A DNA stretch of 6,147 nt, taken from NCBI GenBank assembly GCA_964528305.1, contig CAZGSD010000021.1, positions 1-6,147 on the forward strand. The letters run 5' to 3'. Of this stretch, positions 1 through 5,785 are shown piece after piece (within the stretch, counting starts at the first letter, position 1; each line of letters begins with the position of its first letter). The notes beneath the pieces are model-generated. The model ran no database searches. It was not told where the DNA came from and saw only the letters and a list, made by a program, of their open reading frames with translations. Both the position numbers and the translations under genes were made by a program. The DNA comes from CAZGSD01 sp964528305 (lineage in GTDB: Bacteria; Patescibacteriota; Gracilibacteria; UBA1369).

Positions 1-1313
1 GACTCGCCGGCGAGGGCTCCGGTGGCCCAGCTGGCTTGTAAATTGAAACCTCCGGTGAAACCATCGATGTCGAGTAGCTCGCCGGCGAAGAAAAGGCCGC
101 GGCGCAGCCGCGACTCCATGGTCAACGGATTTACTTCGTCTAGGGGCACGCCACCCGCAGTCACGAATTCATCACCGGCGCCGCGGCCGACGATATGCAG
201 TTCCAATCCTTTTAATTGTTGGACTATGCTTTGTCTCAAAGGTTTGGAAAGATGGGCGGCAGTTAAATTAGTCCAGTTTATTTCAGGAAACTGTGGTTGT
301 AATTTTTCTTGAATAATTGCTTCGGCCAGGGACTTTGGTAGGAGTGTAGCTAGCAGATTGGTGATGTTTTTACGTGGATGTTCTTGGGTGAGGTTTTTAA
401 TTATTTGTTCTAATATTTCTGGTCTGTCGTTTATGAAAAAATCGATACTTAGTTTAGCTGGATTGTTGTTGGAAAAGGCTTCGTAAGCTGCTGCGCTAGA
501 AATAGCAAAGATAGCTGGTCCGCTGACTCCTTGATGTGTGAATAAAAAAGGACCAGTTCTTTCGTATTGTTGTTGATTTGTTGCCGTTCCAGTCAAAGTG
601 ATGAATGCTTTGGGGAAACTCAAACCGGACAATTGATGTGCCCATTTTTCAGCAGTGTGTAGAGAGGCTAGAGATGGGGCCAGGGTGGTGATGGTATGTC
701 CCATTGCACGGGCAAAAGCATAACCGTCGCCGGTGGAGCCCGTGTGTCGATAAGCATTACCTCCAGTGGTGAGTATTACCTGGTCGGCAATAATGGGCGG
801 GTGATTTTTGAAGTTAAGGATGAATTTTTTTGGGTGATCATTGTTGGTGGAAGGTTTTTGGGGAGCGTTCTCTAGTTTGGTCATTTGTTGATTAAGCAAG
901 ATTTCCACGCTGAGATTGTTTAGAGCGTATTGGAGTGCACCCATTATATCTTTACCATTATTGGAAGTTGGAAAAACTCGCAGATCTTCTTCAATTTTTA
1001 AATCGGCTCCATGGGTTGTGAACCAACTCATGACGGCCTCCGGAGGAAAATTGTGCATGGCTGTGGTCAAAAATTTGGCTCCACGTGGATAATTTTTCAA
1101 AATCTCTTTTACATCCAGTACGCCTGTCGTTACATTGCAGCGGCCGCCTCCGGAAACTAGGACTTTAGCTCCTAAATAGGTGTTTTTTTCAATCAAAACA
1201 ACTCTAGCTTGCAAATGTTTTAATTTAGCAAAATAAGCGGCCATCATTCCGGCGGCACCGCCACCTACTATGGCGATAGTTTGACGATCTGATTTGGATG
1301 ATGCTGTGCTCAT
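1..1313 (-). CDS. HI0933/BaiN-family FAD-dependent oxidoreductase (3' end cut by window edge)
   Basis: This is a flavoprotein of the HI0933/YhiN/BaiN family, predicted cytoplasmic NAD(P)/FAD oxidoreductases; the physiological substrate is unknown for most members. The 437 visible codons run uninterrupted off the left edge, so only the last few residues are missing. The N-terminal Rossmann motif is at residues 13-22 (IAIVGGGAAG), followed by E42 where the FAD ribose is normally bound and the family signature SGGGRCN at 54-60. Further family blocks are RVFPTS, TGSTGDGYAFARAMGH in the middle, and FVTAGGV and FAGELLDIDGFTGGFNLQ near the C-terminus, the last being the second FAD contact. The ATG at 1313-1311 is preceded directly by an in-frame TAA, so it is the most upstream ATG, and the Rossmann motif needs it. 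No Shine-Dalgarno is visible. It lies 3 bp after the coiled-coil gene and is probably co-transcribed and translationally coupled with it. Family assignment is firm; the reaction is not known. Confidence 0.93.
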   Translation of the reverse strand, partial: MSTASSKSDRQTIAIVGGGAAGMMAAYFAKLKHLQARVVLIEKNTYLGAKVLVSGGGRCNVTTGVLDVKEILKNYPRGAKFLTTAMHNFPPEAVMSWFTTHGADLKIEEDLRVFPTSNNGKDIMGALQYALNNLSVEILLNQQMTKLENAPQKPSTNNDHPKKFILNFKNHPPIIADQVILTTGGNAYRHTGSTGDGYAFARAMGHTITTLAPSLASLHTAEKWAHQLSGLSFPKAFITLTGTATNQQQYERTGPFLFTHQGVSGPAIFAISSAAAYEAFSNNNPAKLSIDFFINDRPEILEQIIKNLTQEHPRKNITNLLATLLPKSLAEAIIQEKLQPQFPEINWTNLTAAHLSKPLRQSIVQQLKGLELHIVGRGAGDEFVTAGGVPLDEVNPLTMESRLRRGLFFAGELLDIDGFTGGFNLQASWATGALAGE

Positions 1314-1316
1314 TTA

Positions 1317-1718
1317 TTATTTACGTCTTTCTTCACGTCCATTCAGATAAAGTCGCATTTCAGGCATGATTTGTATGCGCAGTGGGCCTTGATCTGTTTC
1401 CATGTTCATGTCAGCGGGTTTGAGCGGTAATTTGGCTATCATGGCAAATAATTTTTCATTGGCTTCCGCTATGTCTTCTTCTTTACTGATTTTCATCTCG
1501 CGTAGCTTGTTGTAGTGTTCGTCGGTTTGCATTTCCAGCATCCACTGATCTTTGAATTCTTTGACCTGTTTTTTTAAATCTTTAAAAGCTTTTTCCAGAT
1601 CCAGATATTCGGGACTGTCGATTTTTTCTTCTTCACGTATATCCTTTTTGATATCACGTAATTCGTCTTTCAGTTTTTTGATGTTTTGCAGGGCTACTTT
1701 GATTTGGTCGTCAAGCAT
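1317..1718 (-). CDS. hypothetical 133-aa charged coiled-coil protein
   Basis: I do not recognise a named family. Residues 1 to about 60 are almost entirely Lys/Glu/Asp/Leu/Ile with heptad-like spacing and should form a long coiled coil; a second helical stretch follows at about 68-95. The C-terminal 35 residues differ: a Pro- and Met-containing segment (LPLKPADMNMETDQGPLRIQ) and a basic tail ending NGREERRK. There is no signal peptide, membrane segment or cysteine, so it is probably a cytoplasmic scaffold or partner-binding protein. It is the first gene of the minus-strand pair, with its stop 3 bp before the start of the flavoprotein gene. Small proteins of this sort are common and unnamed in Patescibacteria genomes (inference from general knowledge). 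The start ATG at 1718 has no Shine-Dalgarno upstream, but a promoter-like sequence lies within 60 bp. The tight spacing and the amino-acid composition support a real gene. Confidence 0.75.
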   Translation of the reverse strand: MLDDQIKVALQNIKKLKDELRDIKKDIREEEKIDSPEYLDLEKAFKDLKKQVKEFKDQWMLEMQTDEHYNKLREMKISKEEDIAEANEKLFAMIAKLPLKPADMNMETDQGPLRIQIMPEMRLYLNGREERRK

Positions 1719-1725
1719 GGAGTGA

Positions 1726-1754
1726 TTGATATTTTTGCTATATATTTGTAGAGT
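1726..1754 (+). promoter_or_regulatory. candidate promoter for the transketolase N-half/lepB pair
   Basis: TTGATA (1726-1731), a 17-bp spacer and TAGAGT (1749-1754) would start transcription near 1761, about 23 nt before the ATG at 1784. It overlaps the minus-strand promoter candidate, so the two divergent units may compete or be co-regulated. The -10 is weak (4 of 6). Confidence 0.35.
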
Positions 1755-1773
1755 AAAGTATTAACCGGTTCAA
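1745..1773 (-). promoter_or_regulatory. candidate promoter for the coiled-coil/flavoprotein pair
   Basis: Reading the minus strand, TTGAAC (1773-1768) is followed after 17 bp by TACAAA (1750-1745), giving an expected transcript start near 1738 and a leader of about 20 nt. The -35 and -10 each match the sigma-70 consensus at 4 of 6 positions. The background is AT-rich, so chance matches are likely. The -35 overlaps the palindrome AACCGGTT at 1763-1770. Confidence 0.35.
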
Positions 1774-1777
1774 GGGA
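1772..1777 (+). promoter_or_regulatory. ribosome binding site of the transketolase N-half
   Basis: AAGGGA ends 6 nt before the ATG at 1784. It is the only plausible Shine-Dalgarno at normal spacing in front of any gene in the window, and it supports the chosen start. Confidence 0.55.
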
Positions 1778-1783
1778 TAAAGT

Positions 1784-2635
1784 ATGTCTTTTCAAGAATA
1801 TTTAGCGGCATTGCGAAAAAAGGCTTTGGAAATACGCATTGAAACGGTGCAGATGATAGCGCGTGCCCAGTCCGGAGCTGTGGGTAGTGCTTTATCCAGT
1901 ATCGAAATCATGACGGCTTTGTATTATGGGCAGGGGGCAGCTGGGCCAATTATTAATATTGATCCCGCTAATCCAAATTTGGAGTCTCAAGATTATTTTG
2001 TTTTATCTAAATCGGGGGCCGCACCGGCCTGGTATGCCATATTGGCTGATTTGGGATATTTTAGTATGGACGAGTTGAGTGGCTTTAAGCAGGTGGGAGC
2101 TATGCTAACGCCTTTACCACGGGCTAAAATCTCTGGGGTGGCCATGGCGTCGGGTTTGGCTGGGCAAGGGGTGGCCGGTGCGGTGGGACTGGCTATGGCT
2201 TTGAAGGCTGATAGATTGCGAAATCAGGTTTTTGTCCTGGCTGGTGACGCGGAAATGGCCAATGGTACTGTGTGGGAGGCTATCATCCAGGCTGGTCAGG
2301 CTAAATTGGGGAATTTTGTGTTAATTATTGATCGTAATGGCATACAGCAGGATGGTGTGGTTCGTAATTTAAATGTCGTGGATCCGATTGCGGATAAATT
2401 AGAATATTTTGGTTTTAGGACTTTGAATGTTTTTGCTGGTCATGATTTTGATCAATTGTTGGGAGCTTATGAAAAAGCTGTTAGTGAGACGCGTTTACCG
2501 GTAGCTATTATTGCTAAAACTGTGAAAGGTAAAGGGGTGGATTTTGCTGAAAACAAAGGTTTTTATCATGATAAAGCTTTTAGTCCGGAAGAGTTGACCG
2601 AGGCTTTGGTCGCGCTGCGCCGAAAAATGGATTAA
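1784..2635 (+). CDS. tkt: transketolase-like protein, N-terminal (TPP-binding) half, active-site His residues replaced
   Basis: This is the N-terminal subunit of a split transketolase, which transfers a two-carbon ketol unit between sugar phosphates using thiamine diphosphate. At 283 aa it has the usual length of stand-alone N-terminal subunits. The metal/diphosphate motif is GDAEMANG (154-161) closing with DRNG (183-186): D155 and N185 are kept, but the third Gly of the usual GDG is Ala. Other family landmarks are SGLAGQG (123-129), VWEA (163-166), AGHD (218-221), KTVKGKG (245-251) and YHDKA (261-265). The usual SGHPG reads SGAVG (30-34), the usual GH after the VLSK strand reads SG (77-78), and the usual GHP before the GV..SG..GQG block reads TPLP (109-112). 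No histidine occurs before H220. These changes are multi-base, so they are not sequencing slips. Fold assignment is strong; a normal transketolase activity is doubtful. lepB follows after 12 bp; the partner half is at 4844-5782. Confidence 0.88.
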   Translation: MSFQEYLAALRKKALEIRIETVQMIARAQSGAVGSALSSIEIMTALYYGQGAAGPIINIDPANPNLESQDYFVLSKSGAAPAWYAILADLGYFSMDELSGFKQVGAMLTPLPRAKISGVAMASGLAGQGVAGAVGLAMALKADRLRNQVFVLAGDAEMANGTVWEAIIQAGQAKLGNFVLIIDRNGIQQDGVVRNLNVVDPIADKLEYFGFRTLNVFAGHDFDQLLGAYEKAVSETRLPVAIIAKTVKGKGVDFAENKGFYHDKAFSPEELTEALVALRRKMD

Positions 2636-2647
2636 AATATAATTTTT

Positions 2648-3115
2648 ATGGTGAATTTTTTCCTAATTTGGTTGCTGGCTACGAGATTAATGTTTACCAG
2701 TCCATTTATGGTGGAGGGGCAATCAATGGAGCCTACATTGCATGTGGGTGAAATCTTTTTGATTGATAAGCGTGTTTCGGCTATGGCTACGTTGCAGCGT
2801 GGAGATATAGTGACTTTTGATTTTGGGGATGGTTATGTTTATGTGAAGCGTATTATTGGTTTACCGGGTGAAATGTTGCGCTTGAGTTCCAATGGCGTTG
2901 AAATACGGCAGTTAGATGGGACATTTGATCGTTTACAGGAGCCTTATTTGTCCAATAATCAAGTGGTGGATTATGGTGATGAGAGATATTTTTTGGTGCC
3001 GCAGGGCGCTTATTTTGTTTTGGGGGATAATAGGGGTAATAGCAAGGATTCTCGGACTTTTAATGACCCTTTTGTTAGGCAGGAGCATATTACTGGCAAA
3101 TATATTTATCCATGA
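2648..3115 (+). CDS. lepB: signal peptidase I (short form)
   Basis: This is a type I (S26) signal peptidase, the membrane-anchored serine/lysine protease that removes signal peptides from exported proteins. The single N-terminal membrane anchor is at about residues 3-20. The catalytic nucleophile is S26 in GQSMEPTL (24-31), box C is RGDIVTF (51-57), the general base is K67 in VKRIIGLPGE (66-75), and the C-terminal box is GDNRGNSKDSR (126-136). All key residues are present. At 155 aa it is shorter than typical bacterial enzymes because there is almost no cytoplasmic N-terminus and the C-terminus stops at GKYIYP. The start is fixed: an in-frame TAA, the stop of the preceding gene, lies 12 bp upstream and no other ATG intervenes (the GTG at 2651 is possible). 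No Shine-Dalgarno precedes it, so translation may depend on coupling to the upstream gene. Its pairing with a transketolase half looks positional rather than functional. Confidence 0.93.
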   Translation: MVNFFLIWLLATRLMFTSPFMVEGQSMEPTLHVGEIFLIDKRVSAMATLQRGDIVTFDFGDGYVYVKRIIGLPGEMLRLSSNGVEIRQLDGTFDRLQEPYLSNNQVVDYGDERYFLVPQGAYFVLGDNRGNSKDSRTFNDPFVRQEHITGKYIYP

Positions 3116-3144
3116 ATGACAGTTGGATTGACCAGCTGGAAAAT

Positions 3145-3172
3145 TTGACCGTTTTATTAAAAGCTTCATAAT
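3145..3172 (+). promoter_or_regulatory. sigma-70-type promoter for the lipoprotein gene
   Basis: TTGACC (3145-3150), a 16-bp spacer and CATAAT (3167-3172) each match the consensus at 5 of 6 positions. The expected start near 3179 gives an 18-nt leader to the ATG at 3197. It lies in the 81-bp stretch after lepB, which otherwise holds nothing I can support, so the lipoprotein is likely its own transcription unit. Confidence 0.5.
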
Positions 3173-3196
3173 GCAGCGTGCTTTAGTAGAATATCT

Positions 3197-3600
3197 ATGC
3201 GAAAATACAGGTGGATTTTATTGGGATGTGTTTCTTTGATACTGTCTGGCTGTGCTGTTTGGCCTGGTCAGGATATAAAAACCAATAGTTTGGATTATAA
3301 AATGGAAAAATTTGCGGCAGCCAAGGATAATAATCCNNNNNNNNNNNNNNNNNNNNNNNNNNNNNNNNNNNNNNNNNNNNNNNNNNNNNNNNNNNNNNNN
3401 NNNNNNNNNNNNNNNNNNNNNNNNNNNNNNNNNNNNATGTCGTGCATGTGGTGAATGATGCTAAGCCTTGTGGTGAAGTGCAGGATTCAGATTGTCCAAA
3501 ATACAATTCCAATCAACCGGCTAAGTATGTGTTGGAGGTAAATGGGGGAATGGCTAAAAAGATGGGCGTGGTGGTGGGTGACAAAGTCACATGGCTCTAA
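3197..3600 (+). CDS. DUF192-family (COG1430) lipoprotein, interrupted by assembly gap
   Basis: Before the gap, 46 codons encode a lipoprotein signal peptide: MRKYR, a hydrophobic core at about 6-16, and the lipobox LSGC with the lipidated Cys at residue 19. A polar linker follows. After the gap, from 3439, 53 codons match the C-terminal half of the DUF192 domain: VVHVVNDAKPC, DCPKY, KYVLEVNGG and VVVGDKVTWL before TAA. This is the family's usual pattern of hydrophobic strand, Pro-Cys, CP.Y and YVLEVN.G. DUF192 proteins are small beta-rich exported proteins of unknown function. The two parts are in different numerical frames (offset 242 nt), so if this is one gene the true gap length must leave remainder 2 on division by 3. 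About half of a DUF192 domain is missing, so the gap is probably longer than 100 nt. A join of two separate genes cannot be excluded. The 3' end overlaps rpe by 14 bp, tail to tail. Confidence 0.72.
3337..3436. other. scaffold gap of 100 N
   Basis: Exactly 100 unknown bases, the conventional placeholder for a gap of unknown size. It sits inside the lipoprotein gene. The order of the two sides is supported because a lipoprotein signal peptide lies on the left and a same-strand DUF192 C-terminus on the right, but the length is not known. Confidence 0.97.
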
Positions 3601-4249
3601 CGCCCCTCAAACTGGCTATAGCTGCGGGACGATCCGTGGCTTTGAATATATAAGATCCCGCTACCAGTATATTTGCTCCGGCTTGTCGGCAGAGGGCGGA
3701 TGTTTCAGCATTGATGCCACCGTCGACTTGTACCAATAAATCTGGTTTCCATTCTTTTAATTTCTTGATTTTACCCAGGGCTAGATCGATAAATCTTTGT
3801 CCGCCAAAACCTGGGCTGACGCTCATAACCAGTACCATGTCCAGCATGGGTAATATATCTTTGATTAGTTCCGCTGGGGTGGCTGGATTGAGTGCTACGC
3901 AGGCTTTTATTCCTAATTCCCTTATTTTGGAAAGCGTTCGGTGGAGATGTTTGTCTGCTTCCCAGTGTACAGTGATAGATTGCACGCCGAGTTTGGCTAA
4001 TTCGTCCAGATATCTTTCTGGGGATTCGACCATTAGATGACAATCCAGGGGGAGCTTGGTTTTCAGGCAGGCTATGATGGGGGGGCCAAAAGTCAGATTG
4101 GGCACGAAGTGATGATCCATCAAATCCAGATGAAGCATGTCTACATATGCCTCTATACTGGCAATTTCTTCGTTGAGTTTGCCAAAATCGGCTGCCAGTA
4201 TTGAGGGGGCAATTAGAATTCCTGAGTTTTTGTTGTTACTGGTGGACAT
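3587..4249 (-). CDS. rpe: ribulose-phosphate 3-epimerase
   Basis: This enzyme interconverts ribulose 5-phosphate and xylulose 5-phosphate in the cytoplasm, a TIM-barrel metal enzyme of the non-oxidative pentose-phosphate pathway. The 220 residues are of normal length. Family motifs in order are IAPSILAADF (13-22), HLDLMDHHFVPN (40-51), DCHLMVE (69-75), VALNPATP, VMSVSPGFGGQ and VDGGIN (175-180). The expected metal ligands H40, D42, H71 and D176 are present, with D42 and D176 as the catalytic acid/base pair, and the GS pair near the C-terminus (VAGS) for phosphate binding. The start ATG at 4249 lies 23 bp after rpiB with no Shine-Dalgarno, so rpe probably depends on the rpiB promoter. The first nine residues are an Asn/Ser-rich tail before the barrel. 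Its stop TGA lies inside the end of the convergent lipoprotein gene. All catalytic residues are present, unlike in the neighbouring transketolase halves. Confidence 0.96.
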   Translation of the reverse strand: MSTSNNKNSGILIAPSILAADFGKLNEEIASIEAYVDMLHLDLMDHHFVPNLTFGPPIIACLKTKLPLDCHLMVESPERYLDELAKLGVQSITVHWEADKHLHRTLSKIRELGIKACVALNPATPAELIKDILPMLDMVLVMSVSPGFGGQRFIDLALGKIKKLKEWKPDLLVQVDGGINAETSALCRQAGANILVAGSYIFKATDRPAAIASLRGVRAM

Positions 4250-4272
4250 GTGTTTGGTAAAAATTCATATGA

Positions 4273-4761
4273 CTAACAATGTCCAGCTTCATGTACTGGA
4301 TTGGTGTTTTTATTTAATGTCTCCAGTTTTCCTACTCGGCGAATATGTCTTTCTTCAGCATCAAATTTGCCTTCTAAAAATGCATTGGTGATTTTTTGGG
4401 CTAAATCATAAGGAGTTAATCGTTCACCCATGCATAATACATTGGCATTGTTGTGGGCACGAGCCAGTTTGGCCGTTTCTTCGTTGTTGGCTAGTACGGC
4501 ACGAATACCTTTTAGGCGATTGGCCGCTATGGACATACCTATACCGCTACCACAGATGAGAATTCCCATGGCGCCTTCATTTTCGACGACTTTTTCGCAT
4601 ACTTCACGAGCTATGTCGGGATAGTCAGTAGCGTCATTGGTAAATACGCCCAGATCCAGTATGGAATAGCCTTCTTGGCCTTTGTATTGATTGGCCAAGT
4701 GTTCTTTAATCTGCTTTTTAAGGTTAAAACCGGCGTGGTCAGATCCTAGATAAATTTGCAT
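4273..4761 (-). CDS. rpiB: ribose-5-phosphate isomerase B
   Basis: RpiB (LacA/RpiB family) interconverts ribose 5-phosphate and ribulose 5-phosphate. Motifs in order: LGSDHAGFNLK (5-15) with D8 and H9, DLGVFTNDATDYPD (36-49), the catalytic loop ILICGSGIGMSIAAN (67-81) with C70, GIRAVLANNEETAKLARAHN (85-104) with H103, and NVLCMGERL followed by ERHIRRVGKL (137-146), whose arginines bind the phosphate. The usual CHD or similar before ..TA.L.R is ANN, a position that varies in the family. At 162 aa it is slightly longer than the usual 140-150 because of a tail after residue 146 ending HEAGHC. It leads the rpiB-rpe operon; its start at 4761 lies about 22 nt after the start point expected from a good extended -10 promoter. 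No Shine-Dalgarno is visible. It is divergent from the transketolase C-half, so both may share control. Confidence 0.95.
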   Translation of the reverse strand: MQIYLGSDHAGFNLKKQIKEHLANQYKGQEGYSILDLGVFTNDATDYPDIAREVCEKVVENEGAMGILICGSGIGMSIAANRLKGIRAVLANNEETAKLARAHNNANVLCMGERLTPYDLAQKITNAFLEGKFDAEERHIRRVGKLETLNKNTNPVHEAGHC

Positions 4762-4765
4762 ACTT

Positions 4766-4794
4766 TTGTTTTTAATTGAATTTCCCTATATTAT
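4766..4794 (+). promoter_or_regulatory. candidate promoter of the transketolase C-half
   Basis: TTGTTT (4766-4771), a 17-bp spacer and TATTAT (4789-4794) would start a transcript near 4801. The leader of about 43 nt would carry the 4807-4822 hairpin almost at its 5' end. The -10 is good (5 of 6) but the -35 keeps only TTG. It overlaps the rpiB promoter on the other strand. Confidence 0.35.
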
Positions 4795-4818
4795 ATCACC
4801 TGAACAGGCCTTTTTAAA
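4790..4818 (-). promoter_or_regulatory. extended -10 promoter of the rpiB-rpe operon
   Basis: On the minus strand a perfect TATAAT (4795-4790) is preceded by TGA (4798-4796), giving the TGnTATAAT extended -10 form. After a 17-bp spacer the -35 is TTTAAA (4818-4813), 4 of 6. The -35 forms the centre of the palindrome at 4807-4822, so a protein bound there would block or control this promoter. It is the best promoter match in the window. Confidence 0.65.
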
Positions 4819-4822
4819 GGCC
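4807..4822. repeat. 16-bp palindrome (operator or leader hairpin) between rpiB and the transketolase C-half
   Basis: GGCCTTTTTAAAGGCC has 7-bp arms (GGCCTTT and AAAGGCC) around a 2-bp centre. It overlaps the -35 of the rpiB promoter and lies 22 bp before the transketolase start. As DNA it resembles a dimer-binding operator; as RNA it can form a 6-bp stem with a four-base loop. No T tract follows on either strand, so a terminator is unlikely. Confidence 0.6.
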
Positions 4823-4843
4823 AAAAACCTAAATTTTACCGGC

Positions 4844-5782
4844 ATGGAAGAACATATCTCATTACCGCGAGTATTGGGGGAGCTTCTCGATAAAATGGGC
4901 TCCAAGCATAAAAATATGCTGATACTCGATAGCGACTTGGGTAATAATCTGCATACTTTGCATTTTGCCAAAAATTTTCCGGAAAGGCATTTCACCATAG
5001 GGCAGGGAGAAAGTGCCATGCTGGCTATGGCTAGTGGTATGACGGTGCGTAAGAAAATTCCTGTGGTGTGTGCTGAAAGCGCGCCTTTGTTGGGTAAAGG
5101 TTTGGATATGCTGCGCAATGCTATTGCCATACCTAATCTCAATATTAAAATTATCCTTTCTGGTAGTGGTTTGGATGATATTGATCAGGGGACGCATAAA
5201 ACTGCTAGTGAAGATTTGGCTATATTAAAAGCTCTGCCGAATCTTAAAATTTTTACGCCCTCTGATCAGTATGAATTGAGGGCGATGTTGGAGTGGACTT
5301 TGAATGACTATGGCCCCACGGTGATACGTGTTAGTAAGCATTTGCAGAGGAATTATTTCGATGGTAATTATCAATTTGTGCCTGGGAAACCGGTGATTAT
5401 TCAACCTGGTGAGCAGATATGTATTTTTACCGCTGGGTCGATGTTGGAGGAGGCTTCATTAGCTGCGCGTGAATTGGGGCAGCGGGGATTATCTGCTCAA
5501 TTAGTGCATTTGTCTTCTTTGGAGCCTTTGAATGCTGAAGAGGTGGTGGAATTAGCTAGAAATTTTGAAAATATTGTGACTATTGAGGATCATAGTGTGC
5601 ATGGTGGGATTGGTACTGTGATTAATGAAATTTTGTCGGCGTATCAATTGCCGCGGAAAATATTGAAAATCGGATTATCTGGCTTGGCTGAATCTGGTAA
5701 ATATCAGGACTGTTTAAGTAAATATGGTTTATCGGCCAAAGCTATTTATGAAAAAATTCGGGAGAATTGGATTAATTCTTGA
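4844..5782 (+). CDS. tkt: transketolase-like protein, C-terminal half, altered TPP pocket
   Basis: This is the C-terminal subunit of a split transketolase (pyrimidine-binding plus C-terminal domains), 312 aa, the normal size. Landmarks: LILDSDLG (26-33), FPERHFTIGQGESAM (45-59) carrying E56, the Glu that activates the cofactor aminopyrimidine, then DMLRNAIAIPNLNIKI, DQGTH (114-118), SEDLAILKALPN, and the C-terminal domain with FTAGSMLEEA, EPLNAEEV and TIEDHSVHGGIGTVINE. The usual GIAEQNM is GQGESAM, the usual STFAVF, whose Phe stacks on the aminopyrimidine, is CAESAP (76-81), and the usual THAG is SGSG (106-109). D114 and H118 are kept. I chose the ATG at 4844: the frame is open upstream to a TTG at 4766, but that extension crosses the promoter region and adds nothing family-like. 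No Shine-Dalgarno is visible. Its natural partner is the half at 1784-2635, on the same strand but more than 2 kb away. Confidence 0.88.
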   Translation: MEEHISLPRVLGELLDKMGSKHKNMLILDSDLGNNLHTLHFAKNFPERHFTIGQGESAMLAMASGMTVRKKIPVVCAESAPLLGKGLDMLRNAIAIPNLNIKIILSGSGLDDIDQGTHKTASEDLAILKALPNLKIFTPSDQYELRAMLEWTLNDYGPTVIRVSKHLQRNYFDGNYQFVPGKPVIIQPGEQICIFTAGSMLEEASLAARELGQRGLSAQLVHLSSLEPLNAEEVVELARNFENIVTIEDHSVHGGIGTVINEILSAYQLPRKILKIGLSGLAESGKYQDCLSKYGLSAKAIYEKIRENWINS

Positions 5783-5785
5783 GTA

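Noticed and set aside
22..312. Plus-strand open frame of 96 codons at the left edge
   Set aside because: It is antisense to the flavoprotein's conserved C-terminal motifs and has a low-complexity Ser/Pro translation typical of a shadow frame.
3113..3115. Possible UGA recoding (Gracilibacteria/Absconditabacteria code)
   Set aside because: lepB, rpe and the transketolase C-half end at TGA at normal family lengths, and no family protein is interrupted by an in-frame TGA.
3112..3171. 19-codon frame starting ATGA over the lepB stop
   Set aside because: It looks coupled, but it is very short, has no recognisable features, and overlaps a good promoter for the lipoprotein gene.
3195..3512. Minus-strand frame running through the N gap
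   Set aside because: It is open only because N is not read as a stop; both ends are antisense to the lipoprotein gene.
3301..3600. Lipoprotein gene as a true pseudogene or frameshift
   Set aside because: The frame change lies across a placeholder gap of unknown length, so it gives no evidence for a real frameshift.
3542..3739. Plus-strand frame across the lipoprotein/rpe junction
   Set aside because: It is out of frame with the DUF192 C-terminus and antisense to the rpe C-terminus, with no motif of its own.
4766..4843. N-terminal extension of the transketolase C-half from a TTG codon
   Set aside because: The 26 added residues have no family counterpart and the stretch holds both promoter candidates and the palindrome. 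The ATG at 4844 fits the family start.
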